A stretch of DNA of 64,000 nt from the NCBI GenBank assembly GCA_964582085.1, contig CAZOPV010000009.1:1-64000 (forward strand). Direction: 5' to 3'. The DNA is from JADGNF01 sp964582085. GTDB lineage: Archaea > Thermoproteota > Bathyarchaeia > Bathyarchaeales > Bathycorpusculaceae. The stretch's first letter is position 1, and the number at the start of each line of letters is the position of its first letter. The translations under genes were made by a program, and so were the position numbers. The notes under the pieces are model-generated. The model was not told where the DNA came from, did not search any database, and saw only the letters and a program-made list of their open reading frames with translations. Shown here piece by piece: positions 17,340 to 25,909 of the stretch.

Positions 17340-17396
17340 CTACTCTTTAACTTTTGTTAAAAACTGTTTTTCAGGGTTGTGACCCTCAAAGAGTAG
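17340..17396. repeat. Nested inverted repeats in a divergent spacer
   Basis: The 9-bp arms CTACTCTTT (17340-17348) and AAAGAGTAG (17388-17396) are perfect complements. Between them sit two more hairpins, TTTAAC/GTTAAA (17346-17351 and 17356-17361) and AGGGT/ACCCT (17373-17377 and 17382-17386). The block could form a three-way junction. It lies beside the symmetric TATA-like ATTTTATAT (17402-17410). Confidence 0.5.
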
Positions 17397-17445
17397 GAAA
17401 ATTTTATATCGACATTGAACTGAAGTGTCTTTGTAGGCGGCTCAG

Positions 17446-17814
17446 ATGGAAGAGAAATTTTTAAACGACATTTTAGCTACCGATAAAAGAATACGATATG
17501 TAGGCATTGTTAATAATAAACTTGAAAATTTGATGGCGAAAACTCGACCGGGACTAAAACTTATATTAGAGAAGGATGAGGCGGAAGAAAAACTAGTCAT
17601 GCTTGCAGCACCTATAATTTTAGGTACACTTGAAAATTTTGCTGGTAAGCTAGGTAACTTGCTTTGTGCAAGTGCACGATTTAAAAAACTAAGTTTAATA
17701 TTTTTTAAAGTAGACGAAGTAAACGTTGTTGTCAGTACAGACCCTGTGCCACCTTACCCTATAATGAAAAAGATTGAAAAACAAATTGGGGGTTACTATA
17801 AAAAAACAAAGTGA
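17446..17814 (+). CDS. DUF6659 family protein
   Basis: A 122-residue protein matching my memory of the DUF6659 family, common in Thaumarchaeota and relatives: RIRYVGIVNNKLENL near the start, a central LVMLAAPIILGTLE strand-helix and a VDPV/PPYPI ending. The fold looks like a roadblock/longin or PAS-like single domain. The function is unknown; cytoplasmic. It has its own TATA box (TTTTATAT, 17403-17410) and a short leader. It runs toward metG. Confidence 0.65.
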   Translation: MEEKFLNDILATDKRIRYVGIVNNKLENLMAKTRPGLKLILEKDEAEEKLVMLAAPIILGTLENFAGKLGNLLCASARFKKLSLIFFKVDEVNVVVSTDPVPPYPIMKKIEKQIGGYYKKTK

Positions 17815-17822
17815 TAAAAGAC

Positions 17823-19517
17823 CTATCTCTGCAAAGTTTGATTTTCTCTTATTAGCCCAAGTTTTTCGTTGAGCATATCCTCGTCAGCGTCAATTTTATT
17901 GAACAACGGTTTTGTGGCGCTTATTTTATGTGTTGCTTGCAAAGGCGTAAGCGCATCTGTCCAGCGTGTTTTGTGAACGCTGCCTTGTAAATTGAGGGTA
18001 CGCCAAAGCTGCTCAGCAGTAGTTGGTATAAATGGGGCAGAGCCTATAGCTAACGCTTTAACAATCTGCGCTGCAACGTAGAAAATGGTTCCTGCCTTTT
18101 CATGGTCTGTTTTGAGGAGTTTCCATGGTTCTTTGTCGTTTAGGTACTGGTTGCCAACGCGACTTAGACTTATGAGGACATTCACAGCTGACTGAAGTTT
18201 AGATGCTTCAATTTCTTGTGCTATACTTTCTAACTTTTGGCGCATTGCTTTTAGAACCAGTTCATCTTCAGCCTCTATCTTTGTAGGTGGTGGAATCTCG
18301 CCTTTGAATTTTGAGTTGATGAAGGTTAGTGTTCTGTGGATAAAGTTGCCGAAAGTGTCGTTTAAATCAGCGTTGATTTTGCTCACAAAGAATTCCCAAG
18401 AGAAGTCTGTGTCTTTTGCTTCAGGTCTTGTTGCGGTCAAAAAGAAGCGCCAGTAATCCACAGGAAACATCTCCAGTGCTTCATCAATCCATATGCCGAT
18501 TTTACGACTTTTACTGGCTTTTTCTCCTCTGAACTGTAAAAACTCGGTGGCGGAAACGTCCCAAGGTAGGTTGTAGTCTTCACCTGAAGCAAGGAGCAAG
18601 GCGGGCAAGATTATTGTGTGAAATGGGATGTTGTCTTTTCCCACAAAGTAAAGAGTTTTAGCACTTTTGTTGAACCAAAACTCTCGCCATTTTTCGGGTT
18701 CACCTAACCTTTCGCAATGTTCTATGGTTGCAGAAACATAGCCTAACACTGCATCAACCCATACATAGATGGTTTTTCCTTCAGCGCCAGGGAAAGGAGC
18801 AGGAATTCCCCACTCAACGTCACGTGTAACAGCACGGGGCTTTAAGCCCTCTTTTATCCAGTTTAAGCTGAAGTTTTTGGCATTACTGGACATTTGTTTG
18901 TTATTTTTGATGTAGGTGGCAAGTTCATGCGAGAATTTAGACAGATCGATGTACCAATGCATGGTTGCCTTGGAGGTAGGCGTGCTTCCGCAGATTATAC
19001 AATGAGAATCAACCAGTGTACCCTCCAAGAGTCTGCCGCATTTATCACATTGATCTCCACGAGCGCGTTCGTACCCGCAGTAGGGGCATTTACCTTCCAC
19101 AAATCTATCAGGCAAGAAACGTTGGTCGCATTCGCAGTAGAGCATTTGGGTTTCTTGCTTAAAGATATAGCCATTCTTGTAAATTTTCATCAAATGATCT
19201 TGCACAAACTTCTTGTGTACTGGACTTTCAGTACTAGTGTAATTATTAAATGAAGCCCCCCATTTCTGAAAAAGAGCTGCCACCTTAGCATGGTTTCGGT
19301 CTGTTAACTCCTTAGGAGTAATACCTTCTTTGATGGCTTCTACCTCTATGGGTGTACCATGAGTGTCGGAACCACTAACCATGAGAACATCATCACCTTT
19401 CAGTCTGTAGTAACGAGCAACAACATCTGCAGACAAAACTGATCCAACTAAGTTGCCAAGATGGGGAGTCACATTGATGTATGGCCATGCTGAAGTTACA
19501 AGAACTTTGTCGGACAT
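17823..19517 (-). CDS. metG: Methionine--tRNA ligase
   Basis: A class I methionyl-tRNA synthetase of 564 residues. The HIGH-type motif is TPHLGNLVG near residue 20. The zinc knuckle region (about 125-175) carries CPYCG, CDKCG and CIICG pairs, and the KMSKS-type loop reads GEKASKSRKIG. An anticodon-binding helical domain closes the protein; the extra C-terminal tRNA-binding domain seen in many MetRS proteins is absent. It charges initiator and elongator tRNA-Met. Confidence 0.95.
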   Translation of the reverse strand: MSDKVLVTSAWPYINVTPHLGNLVGSVLSADVVARYYRLKGDDVLMVSGSDTHGTPIEVEAIKEGITPKELTDRNHAKVAALFQKWGASFNNYTSTESPVHKKFVQDHLMKIYKNGYIFKQETQMLYCECDQRFLPDRFVEGKCPYCGYERARGDQCDKCGRLLEGTLVDSHCIICGSTPTSKATMHWYIDLSKFSHELATYIKNNKQMSSNAKNFSLNWIKEGLKPRAVTRDVEWGIPAPFPGAEGKTIYVWVDAVLGYVSATIEHCERLGEPEKWREFWFNKSAKTLYFVGKDNIPFHTIILPALLLASGEDYNLPWDVSATEFLQFRGEKASKSRKIGIWIDEALEMFPVDYWRFFLTATRPEAKDTDFSWEFFVSKINADLNDTFGNFIHRTLTFINSKFKGEIPPPTKIEAEDELVLKAMRQKLESIAQEIEASKLQSAVNVLISLSRVGNQYLNDKEPWKLLKTDHEKAGTIFYVAAQIVKALAIGSAPFIPTTAEQLWRTLNLQGSVHKTRWTDALTPLQATHKISATKPLFNKIDADEDMLNEKLGLIRENQTLQR

Positions 19518-19626
19518 AAATTAAACCACCAACGCCTGTTTGATATAATCGAAACATAATAAGTTCTATTACTTAACAATGGCGCTGAGTTTTGTCGCAT
19601 TTATATTTCTACTTTGAATTATTAGA

Positions 19627-20316
19627 TTAATAGTAGTATATTTTGAGTGAGTTTTTCGGGTCAGTTGCCAGTCTAACCTGCCTTGGAAGAATCACAGTTT
19701 TCCATTTGAGCCGCGGTACAGTTTGGTTTTGACGAGTTACAGGGCTACCTAAATCAAGATTGTATATGAATGCCTTGTCCTGTGGGCTCTCAACTTCACA
19801 CATTTGGGTTGAATTGAGGTCCTCGAAAATGCGTCTGAAGACGCGGATAGAATTATTGTGACATGAGATAGCTACATTACTAGGATTCTGCTTGAGCCAT
19901 GCTTTGAGTTGTGCAAAAAAGTGTATTACACGGCTTTCAACCATTGCCAGGCTTTCTCCTTCAGGGGGTGCAACACAGTAACCTCTGTGAAATTGGGCAT
20001 ACAACTTTGGGTTTTGCTGCTCAATTGTTTTTTTGCTTTTGCCCTGCAACAGACCATAACAGCGCTCTATGAGCCTATCGTCTACAAAAACGGGAATGTT
20101 TACACGTCTTTTAAGCACAACGTTTAGAGTTTGGGTTGCGCGTTTAAGGTGTGACGTAAAGGCATAATCTATTTTGTATAATTCCAATTGTTTTGCAATT
20201 TTCTGTGCTTGGACAAAACCTTCTGAGGTGAGACTTGGGTTGCGCCAACCTGAAAACACGCCATTACGATTATCAATTGATTCCGAATGACGAAATACAA
20301 ACAATTGACAAATCAC
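19627..20316 (-). CDS. Histidine phosphatase family protein (dPGM-like)
   Basis: A 229-residue member of the phosphoglycerate mutase superfamily. The catalytic histidine lies in FRHSESIDNRNGVFSGW, close to the dPGM motif, with SHLKRATQT and ISCHNNSIR for the other active-site residues. Compared with canonical RHGE and HGNS motifs, both Gly positions are changed (RHSE, HNNS). A 2,3-bisphosphoglycerate-dependent mutase or a broad phosphatase are both possible. Confidence 0.75.
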   Translation of the reverse strand: MICQLFVFRHSESIDNRNGVFSGWRNPSLTSEGFVQAQKIAKQLELYKIDYAFTSHLKRATQTLNVVLKRRVNIPVFVDDRLIERCYGLLQGKSKKTIEQQNPKLYAQFHRGYCVAPPEGESLAMVESRVIHFFAQLKAWLKQNPSNVAISCHNNSIRVFRRIFEDLNSTQMCEVESPQDKAFIYNLDLGSPVTRQNQTVPRLKWKTVILPRQVRLATDPKNSLKIYYY

Positions 20317-20550
20317 GGGTTATACCCTTTGTAACCTATTTTTGTTCTAAAATGATTGTTTGATCTAACCATATTGATGTTTCGTCTCAGGGGAACTATT
20401 TCTTGGTTTTCCGCTTACGCCAAGTAAAAATGAGACGTTTAGTTTTCATATTTGACTCTGCGTTTTAGCGTAACAGCTAACAGGTAGAAAACATCAGAGC
20501 GGCAAAGCTTGATAATCACAGATAAATAATATTAACTATTAGGTGACAAG

Positions 20551-21024
20551 TTGCCAAAACCTAAACTGAGTTGGACAGAAAAACTCAACGACAGTAAGGG
20601 TTTGCCTAAAATTGAGCCTATCTCTGGCAATATGAGTAAAAAGTGGGGTACAGGTACTGTAGTCATACCTGCTCCCCTTGATGTTGATGCACTTATGCGT
20701 AAAGTACCCAAAGGCAAACTAACCACCATCAATGATATACGTGAGGCACTTGCCAAAAAATATCATGCAACAATTTGTTGCCCTCTTACAACAGGAATTT
20801 TTTCTTGGATTGCAGCCTACGCAGCAGAAGAACAACGTCAGAAAGGAGCAACGGCTATTACACCTTACTGGCGAACCCTAAAAATAGGTGGTTTAATCAA
20901 TGAAAAGTACCCTGGCGGGTTGGCATCACAAAAGAAACTTCTGGAAAACGAAGGACACAGTATAGTTCAGAAGGGCAAAAAGGTCATTGTACAAGATTTT
21001 GAGAGCGTTCATGTGACACTTTAA
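20551..21024 (+). CDS. MGMT-like protein without the alkyl-acceptor site
   Basis: A 157-residue protein resembling the DNA-binding domain of O6-alkylguanine transferases: PKGKLTTINDIREALAKKY, a helix-turn-helix-like centre and TPYWRTLKIGGLINEKYPGG. The PCHRV acceptor motif of true transferases is missing, so it probably does not repair by alkyl transfer. Such proteins are annotated as MGMT family or alkyltransferase-like. The start is TTG at 20551. Its last four bases overlap the convergent HAD-fusion gene. Confidence 0.75.
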   Translation: MPKPKLSWTEKLNDSKGLPKIEPISGNMSKKWGTGTVVIPAPLDVDALMRKVPKGKLTTINDIREALAKKYHATICCPLTTGIFSWIAAYAAEEQRQKGATAITPYWRTLKIGGLINEKYPGGLASQKKLLENEGHSIVQKGKKVIVQDFESVHVTL

Positions 21025-22274
21025 ATCAGAAACGTCAAAACTAAACCTGTACATATGGGCATCAACAGATTATCAGTTACAGGTAAGGGTAAATATTCAA
21101 TAGTCATGGCTATTGCTGCGCCAATCAGTGCAAGCCATGGCGGCACAAAAACTGAACCTGCTAAAAACGAAAATAAAAAGCCGCCCAATGTTCCTGTAAA
21201 GGTTTTACCCCGGTTTAACGGCAAAGATTTTTTTGGTATAATTCCTCCTATAATGGAAGCGGAGCTGTCACCTAATGCGAAAATTGCTATGGCAGCACTA
21301 TTTGCAGGATAAGGAAAAAGAAGCAGCGTGAGCAATATTCCAAACGCGAAATAAACAGGCGCCAGAGTAAAACCGCAAAGTTCTGACTGCGAGGCGGCAG
21401 CGCGGGTTATCTGTGAGATCAAAGGAAAGGTTTTTCCACGCATTCTTTCGAATTCAGAAATTACGTAAACTACAAGCGTAGAGCAGATAAACATTGCAGT
21501 AAGGAATTGCCCCAAAACCATTGAAAGCAAGGAGATAAAGAAGCCTGAGGCATGGAGAAATTCTCGTAAAAACTCGCTCTTAGGGAAATGAGACGCTTTT
21601 GCTTTGAAATTTAGCGCAGGCAATATATTTGATAATTTACCGTTTACTACAAAGTCCGCTTTGGCACGGATGATAAAATCAGGATTGTAACCTATTTTTC
21701 TTACATTCTGAAGAAAAAGAGAGAGATTATTTCGGTCATCCCCAATGACAGCACACTCATCTAAAGTAATTCCTTCCAACTCAACTATTTTCTTTAAGAC
21801 CGCCAGCTTTCCGTTTCGCTCAATTACGTCGCCTCCAATTTCTCCAGTCAAACCATCTCCATTTATTGCCACTTCTATACCAAAGGCGTAGTTCGCCTCA
21901 AGAGAATTCGCGAGTTTTTGAACCAAAAAAGTCGGTAAACCAGAGCTTATCAGAGCAGTTTTAGAACCCTGAGTGTTTAAAAAGGCAAAAACTTCTTTAG
22001 CATCAGGCATTAAAGGCAACCGGTCCAGAATCTGAGCTAAAGTATCAATCTTGGCACCCGACATTGTGCGGAAAATTCTTTCGAGTGTACGCTTTAATTG
22101 CATGACGCCTACTTGATAGAGAAAACCAAAAAACAGAATCTTCAACAGAGCCGCAAAACCCAAAGTTCTGCCTACCTCAAAGTAGAGGAGGTTCTTTGGT
22201 ATGAGAACCCCTTCTACATCAAAAACAATCAGCTTGGGCTTAGTTGCACCTGATTCAGGCAAATCGTTTTTCAA
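21021..22274 (-). CDS. HAD phosphatase fused to a polyprenol-kinase-like membrane domain
   Basis: A 417-residue two-domain protein. Residues 1-215 form a SerB/ThrH-like HAD hydrolase: nucleophile in VFDVEGVLIP, ALISSG as motif II, and CAVIGDDRNNL as motif IV. Residues 230-417 are membrane-embedded with ALGDSSASIIGG and NRGKTFTGTLGG, the pattern of the CTP-dependent dolichol/phytol kinase family (SEC59/VTE5). The DVEG text, with Glu in place of the second Asp, also occurs in ThrH-type phosphatases. The fusion suggests coupling of phosphorylation and dephosphorylation of a lipid or isoprenoid alcohol; the substrate is inferred only. Confidence 0.8.
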   Translation of the reverse strand: MKNDLPESGATKPKLIVFDVEGVLIPKNLLYFEVGRTLGFAALLKILFFGFLYQVGVMQLKRTLERIFRTMSGAKIDTLAQILDRLPLMPDAKEVFAFLNTQGSKTALISSGLPTFLVQKLANSLEANYAFGIEVAINGDGLTGEIGGDVIERNGKLAVLKKIVELEGITLDECAVIGDDRNNLSLFLQNVRKIGYNPDFIIRAKADFVVNGKLSNILPALNFKAKASHFPKSEFLREFLHASGFFISLLSMVLGQFLTAMFICSTLVVYVISEFERMRGKTFPLISQITRAAASQSELCGFTLAPVYFAFGILLTLLLFPYPANSAAIAIFALGDSSASIIGGIIPKKSLPLNRGKTFTGTLGGFLFSFLAGSVFVPPWLALIGAAIAMTIEYLPLPVTDNLLMPICTGLVLTFLI

Positions 22275-22457
22275 TTTTTTATCTGTCCAAATTATTTAGT
22301 GAGTCAATTTTAGTAATGTGTTCTTTTCTAAAAAGCCCTTTCACTTATCTGACTGTTTATGCGTTACAAACACTGTTTTAAATTGGTGTAACCAAAAATC
22401 TACAACAGAACCACAACTACCAAACAAAGCTTAGCAGGCAAAAAAAGGTTAAGTGTA

Positions 22458-22697
22458 TTACTTCTTTTCTTCTACCACGATCATGGTGAGAGTAGAGCGT
22501 ACCTTGTCAAGTCGGCGAATTCGCCAAGTTACAATCTCTTTGAGTCTATCCATGGTGTCTGCGGTAACACGGGCAACAATGTCATAGACTCCATAGACCG
22601 CATATGGTTCTTCTACGCCCTCAACTTTCTTTAATTCTTTGAGAACGTCGGTCTCTGAACCAATTTCAGTATTTATTAACACAAATGCTGTAGGCAT
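22458..22697 (-). CDS. Lrp/AsnC ligand-binding domain protein (no HTH)
   Basis: A 79-residue stand-alone RAM/AsnC effector domain: FVLINTEIGSETDVLKELKKV, then VYGVYDIVARV and the closing strand STLTMIVVE. There is no helix-turn-helix, so it probably forms dimers or octamers that sense an amino acid and modulate a partner. The start ATG 22697 follows GAGGAG by seven bases, which decides it against a longer frame from 22832. Confidence 0.85.
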   Translation of the reverse strand: MPTAFVLINTEIGSETDVLKELKKVEGVEEPYAVYGVYDIVARVTADTMDRLKEIVTWRIRRLDKVRSTLTMIVVEEKK

Positions 22698-22911
22698 AAC
22701 ACAACTCCTCAGAGATAATTGAGGCTTTAGCATTAAAATATTTTTCTGAACTCTAGAAGTTCCAAATTCACTTACACACTTTATAAGGTTACACGTCAGT
22801 TCTGAGAATGAGACTTCTACTGTCTCCTCCAATTTTTCTAGATAGCTTTTGCTTAAAAACGCTGTTTAAAGAAAATACATGTTCACAAACAGAAACATAC
22901 ATGGGGATGTT

Positions 22912-23424
22912 TCAGAAGGGTACGCTTTTGAGGTATTTGTTCCAGAGATAAGCTGCGGCGTAGCCTGCAACAGCACCTGTAACTGGCCCCATAAACGCCA
23001 CAATAATGTCTATAGCTATGTAGGCTTGAATAATCTGAGGGAAGAGGGTTGTAGCGTAGTAGCTTAGGAAACCTATTAGGAGAGTGCTACACGCCATTGC
23101 CATCATAAGTTTGTTTCGATCGATCCCTTCACTTGTGGCTTTGACTTTAAATGCACGTAAAGAAATATCGACAAAGGCGCCATACAAAAGGGCATAAATT
23201 ATAGAGAAAGGAATAAGCGAGGGTCTCCAAAGGCTGGTGAGGGTTCCACCCACTGCTCCAACGTAAACAGCGCCAAAATTTTTGACAAAAAGAGCACTTA
23301 AGGCAAGCAAAACGGCATCGACCACTATGAGCATTCTGTCTATGGGTGCTGGAACAAACAATCTAGTCACAAACATGATAGAGCCAAACAGCGCGACTAT
23401 GAACAAGCGGGTGTTTCTCTGCAC
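22912..23424 (-). CDS. Integral membrane protein, ECF S-component-like
   Basis: A 170-residue protein with about five membrane helices: LFIVALFGSIMFVTRLFV, MLIVVDAVLLALSALFV, GAVYVGAVGGTLTSLW, LLYGAFVDISL, and two C-terminal helices with GPVTGAVAGYAAAYLW. The helix arrangement and Gly/Ala-rich loops resemble substrate-specificity subunits of energy-coupling-factor transporters. No EcfA/EcfT genes are adjacent. The substrate is unknown. Confidence 0.55.
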   Translation of the reverse strand: MQRNTRLFIVALFGSIMFVTRLFVPAPIDRMLIVVDAVLLALSALFVKNFGAVYVGAVGGTLTSLWRPSLIPFSIIYALLYGAFVDISLRAFKVKATSEGIDRNKLMMAMACSTLLIGFLSYYATTLFPQIIQAYIAIDIIVAFMGPVTGAVAGYAAAYLWNKYLKSVPF

Positions 23425-23515
23425 AGATGTGCTTCCTTTTCGTAGTAAGAAAAAAAGTTTAAGTTTAAAAAACTTTCATAGCTATTTGAAGAGTTTGGTG
23501 ATTGAAGAAAGCATA

Positions 23516-24343
23516 TCAGCGTTGCTCTGGTTTGGTGGCTGAGACTTTAAGGCTTACCACAGTGCCAAGAAGTTCGGCAGCCTGTTTTTGGGTGATTTTG
23601 AGGTCATTCATTATCTCTTTTGCGGTTTCATCTGTAATCAAAGCTTCGTAAGGCATCGGTGTTTCCTCAATGATCTGAACATTTTCAAAGCCTGCGCGTT
23701 TTATGAGTTCAAGGTATCTATGCTTTTTTTCAGCGCCAGCGATGCAACCTATGTAAGCAGAAATATTCCCCATAATTTCAGGTGGTATTTCTTTGAGTAA
23801 AACCATGTCTGAAATCAGCATTCGTCCATTTGGTTTTAGAACGCGGAAAGCTTCTTCGAAGACACGTGATTTATTCGGGGACAAATTAATAACGCAATTG
23901 CTGATTATAACGTCTGCAATGTTGTCTGCTACAGGCAAGTTCTCGATTTCACCCAGTCTGAACTCAACGTTAGTGTATTTGCCACGTCTGCAGTTATCTC
24001 TAGCGAGGTCTATCATCTCGGGCGTCATATCTATGCCGATAACTTTGCCCGTTTTGCCTACTTTTTTGGATGCAAGAAAACAGTCCAAACCGCCGCCTGA
24101 ACCTAAATCTATGACTGTTTCTCCATCTCGTAGAGAAGCTAATGCCACAGGATTTCCACATCCTAAATTCATATTCGCTTCTGCAGGTAAAGAATCAAGG
24201 TCTTCTTTCCTGTAACCTATTTTTTCACTGATATCAGTTAACGAACCACAGCCACATCCACAACCCGACTTTTCAGTTTTGGCGATCTTGGCGTAACCTT
24301 TTCGCACAATCTTCCGCACTTTATCTTCGTTCACCAGATTCAC
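23516..24343 (-). CDS. arsM: Arsenite methyltransferase
   Basis: A 275-residue SAM-dependent methyltransferase matching ArsM. A Cys-rich N-terminus (GCGCGCGS, about 27-34) is followed by the SAM loop VIDLGSGGGLDC, then SNCVINLSPNKSRVF and SAYIGCIAGA, which supply the cysteines that bind trivalent arsenic. It detoxifies arsenite by methylation. Its start overlaps the stop of an AbrB-type gene by 4 bp, and the pair shares one promoter with two inverted repeats. Confidence 0.9.
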   Translation of the reverse strand: MNLVNEDKVRKIVRKGYAKIAKTEKSGCGCGCGSLTDISEKIGYRKEDLDSLPAEANMNLGCGNPVALASLRDGETVIDLGSGGGLDCFLASKKVGKTGKVIGIDMTPEMIDLARDNCRRGKYTNVEFRLGEIENLPVADNIADVIISNCVINLSPNKSRVFEEAFRVLKPNGRMLISDMVLLKEIPPEIMGNISAYIGCIAGAEKKHRYLELIKRAGFENVQIIEETPMPYEALITDETAKEIMNDLKITQKQAAELLGTVVSLKVSATKPEQR

Positions 24344-24588
24344 CGCCTAGTTTCAAAGGCATCTTTCAATATTGGTCCAAGCACACATTTTACCGTTTCA
24401 TCAAGAAACTCAACTTTCATCAATATTATACAGCACATGGCATCGTCACGCGCTACACCTATAAGCGCAAGTTTGTCGTCGGCTTTCATATGTGCTCGCT
24501 CGCGCAACTCTTTTGGAAGAACAATTTGTCCTTTTGAATCCAGAGTGACTACAGCGTCGATTTTGCAACATTCTTTTTTCCCTTCCAT
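24340..24588 (-). CDS. AbrB/SpoVT-type DNA-binding protein (HgcAB-associated-like)
   Basis: An 82-residue protein with an AbrB-like swapped-hairpin domain: VVTLDSKGQIVLPKELRERAHMKADDKLALI. It starts with the Cys pair KECCK and has another Cys pair in DAMCCIIL, both candidates for arsenic or metal sensing. Similar proteins sit beside arsM or hgcAB genes. It is first in the operon with arsM (4-bp overlap) and is the natural candidate to bind the two inverted repeats just upstream. Confidence 0.8.
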   Translation of the reverse strand: MEGKKECCKIDAVVTLDSKGQIVLPKELRERAHMKADDKLALIGVARDDAMCCIILMKVEFLDETVKCVLGPILKDAFETRR

Positions 24589-24591
24589 ATT

Positions 24592-24650
24592 TTTCCTCTT
24601 TTAGAGGAAATACCAAAAGCTCATTTATACTTTTCCTAAAAATAGGAAAA
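24592..24650. promoter_or_regulatory. Two inverted repeats flanking the arsM-operon TATA box
   Basis: TTTCCTCT-TTT-AGAGGAAA (24592-24610) and TTTTCCTA-AAAA-TAGGAAAA (24631-24650) share an AGGAAA half-site. On the minus strand a TATA-like TATAAATG (24629-24622) lies between them, so one repeat covers the predicted transcription start and the other covers the BRE side. Confidence 0.7.
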
Positions 24651-24994
24651 ATCTGAAAATTCTATAGAGACAAAAAGACAAACTCAGCATTAATTACTGA
24701 GCAACAAGAAATTACAACCAGTGTTTGACAAAAATCACACGCCGTTTTTGATTTAATCGTTGGGAGTACTATTTGACTGGTAAAACGGCATCTCAAAATA
24801 GTCAAAATAATGAGGTGCGAAAGATTCTTAATATTCAAGAAATCCTGTAATTACCAAATATTAGGACGTTTTTGAGAGGCATTTTTTACTTAAGTTATGA
24901 AACACTCAGTTAGACACACTAAAAAACCGCAAATACTATTGAACCCCCACAACAGTATAACTCAGTTAATCAATTATTCGTATAACGCCTACAC
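24651..24994. other. Gene-free spacer
   Basis: A stretch of about 340 bp between the arsM-operon promoter and the phosphodiesterase gene's end. It is AT-rich, with short frames only on both strands. I see no gene, tRNA or repeat in it. Confidence 0.6.
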
Positions 24995-25519
24995 CTAAAA
25001 GTCAAAAAGAACCCGCATACTTTGGAGGTCTATAATTTTAGCTTCTCGATTCACGGTGTCTAGCAACGCCACTGTTGATTTGCCAGTTAAGTAGCCGCAA
25101 GCCTCACCAGGATTAATAATCAATTTTTTGGAGTTACGCCTAATAGTCAAAGTATGCACATGGCCAAAGACAACGGCGTCAAAATAATCGCAGTTAACCA
25201 AAGCATTCAGCAGTTCAGTTTCGTCTCCGTGTAGTAGAGCAATTTTGAAGTTTTCTACGTCTATCTCTGCAAAGCGACCCCGCACTTCACAGTTCCCTGT
25301 TTCAGCAAATCGTCTCCTCAAAAACTCGTGATCACCATCGTTGTTGCCAAAAACTCCAACAAGTCTACATTTCAAAACCTTAAATTTAGGAACGACAAAT
25401 GGCGACACATAATCTCCCGCATGTAAAACCAAATCTACTTTCTCGTCGTTGAAGCGCTCAATAGCCTTTTTTACCATCTCAAGGTTATCATGCGTGTCAG
25501 AAATTAAACCAACCAACAT
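24995..25519 (-). CDS. YfcE/MJ0936-type metallophosphoesterase
   Basis: A 174-residue phosphodiesterase. The metal-binding motifs are ISDTHDN at the start, HAGDY, GNNDGDHE, LLHGDE and FGHVHT. The family hydrolyses phosphodiesters such as cyclic or artificial nucleotides; the physiological substrate is unsettled. The start MLVGLISDTHD at 25519 matches the family's N-terminus; a frame from 25648 would add an unrelated hydrophobic segment. Confidence 0.9.
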   Translation of the reverse strand: MLVGLISDTHDNLEMVKKAIERFNDEKVDLVLHAGDYVSPFVVPKFKVLKCRLVGVFGNNDGDHEFLRRRFAETGNCEVRGRFAEIDVENFKIALLHGDETELLNALVNCDYFDAVVFGHVHTLTIRRNSKKLIINPGEACGYLTGKSTVALLDTVNREAKIIDLQSMRVLFDF

Positions 25520-25616
25520 CTTATTTTGGTCTCCATTGTTTCTTGTCAGTCGCCAACAAAAAAGCTTTCTGCTTTTCCACCACATATAAAAGGACATAAA
25601 ACAGAGGCAATAAAGC

Positions 25617-25733
25617 TTAGCATTGATACTTTTGAATGTACAACTCAACTTTGGTTCTAAGTGAGGGAAACTCGTCCAACATGGCTTTCATAACTTGCCA
25701 ACGTATTTCATCGTTCTCGAGTGTGGTTTCCAT
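25617..25733 (-). CDS. 38-residue small protein
   Basis: A short gene encoding an acidic, amphipathic, largely helical peptide beginning METTLENDEIRWQVMKAM and ending YIQKYQC. GGGGGA lies about seven bases before the ATG and a TATA-like TATAAAAT lies about 26 bp further upstream, so expression signals are good for such a small frame. It precedes the phosphodiesterase gene by 97 bp on the same strand and may share its transcript. I recognise no family. Confidence 0.5.
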   Translation of the reverse strand: METTLENDEIRWQVMKAMLDEFPSLRTKVELYIQKYQC

Positions 25734-25909
25734 TTTAGATCCCCCTTTTCCTCGATTTTATATTATGACAAAAGAAAGGATATAAAGCCTATTTCCAAAA
25801 CAGGAATATTCTAATGAACGTTCACAACAGCGGCTGTTTGTGAAATCTCCCGTTTACCACAAAATAGTTTTAAGTTGTTAATGCATCTCTTACTACGAGA
25901 AAAATCAAT

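Noticed and set aside
20551..21024. A DNA repair methyltransferase (Ogt)
   Set aside because: The PCHRV acceptor motif is absent, so an alkyl-transfer function is not supported.
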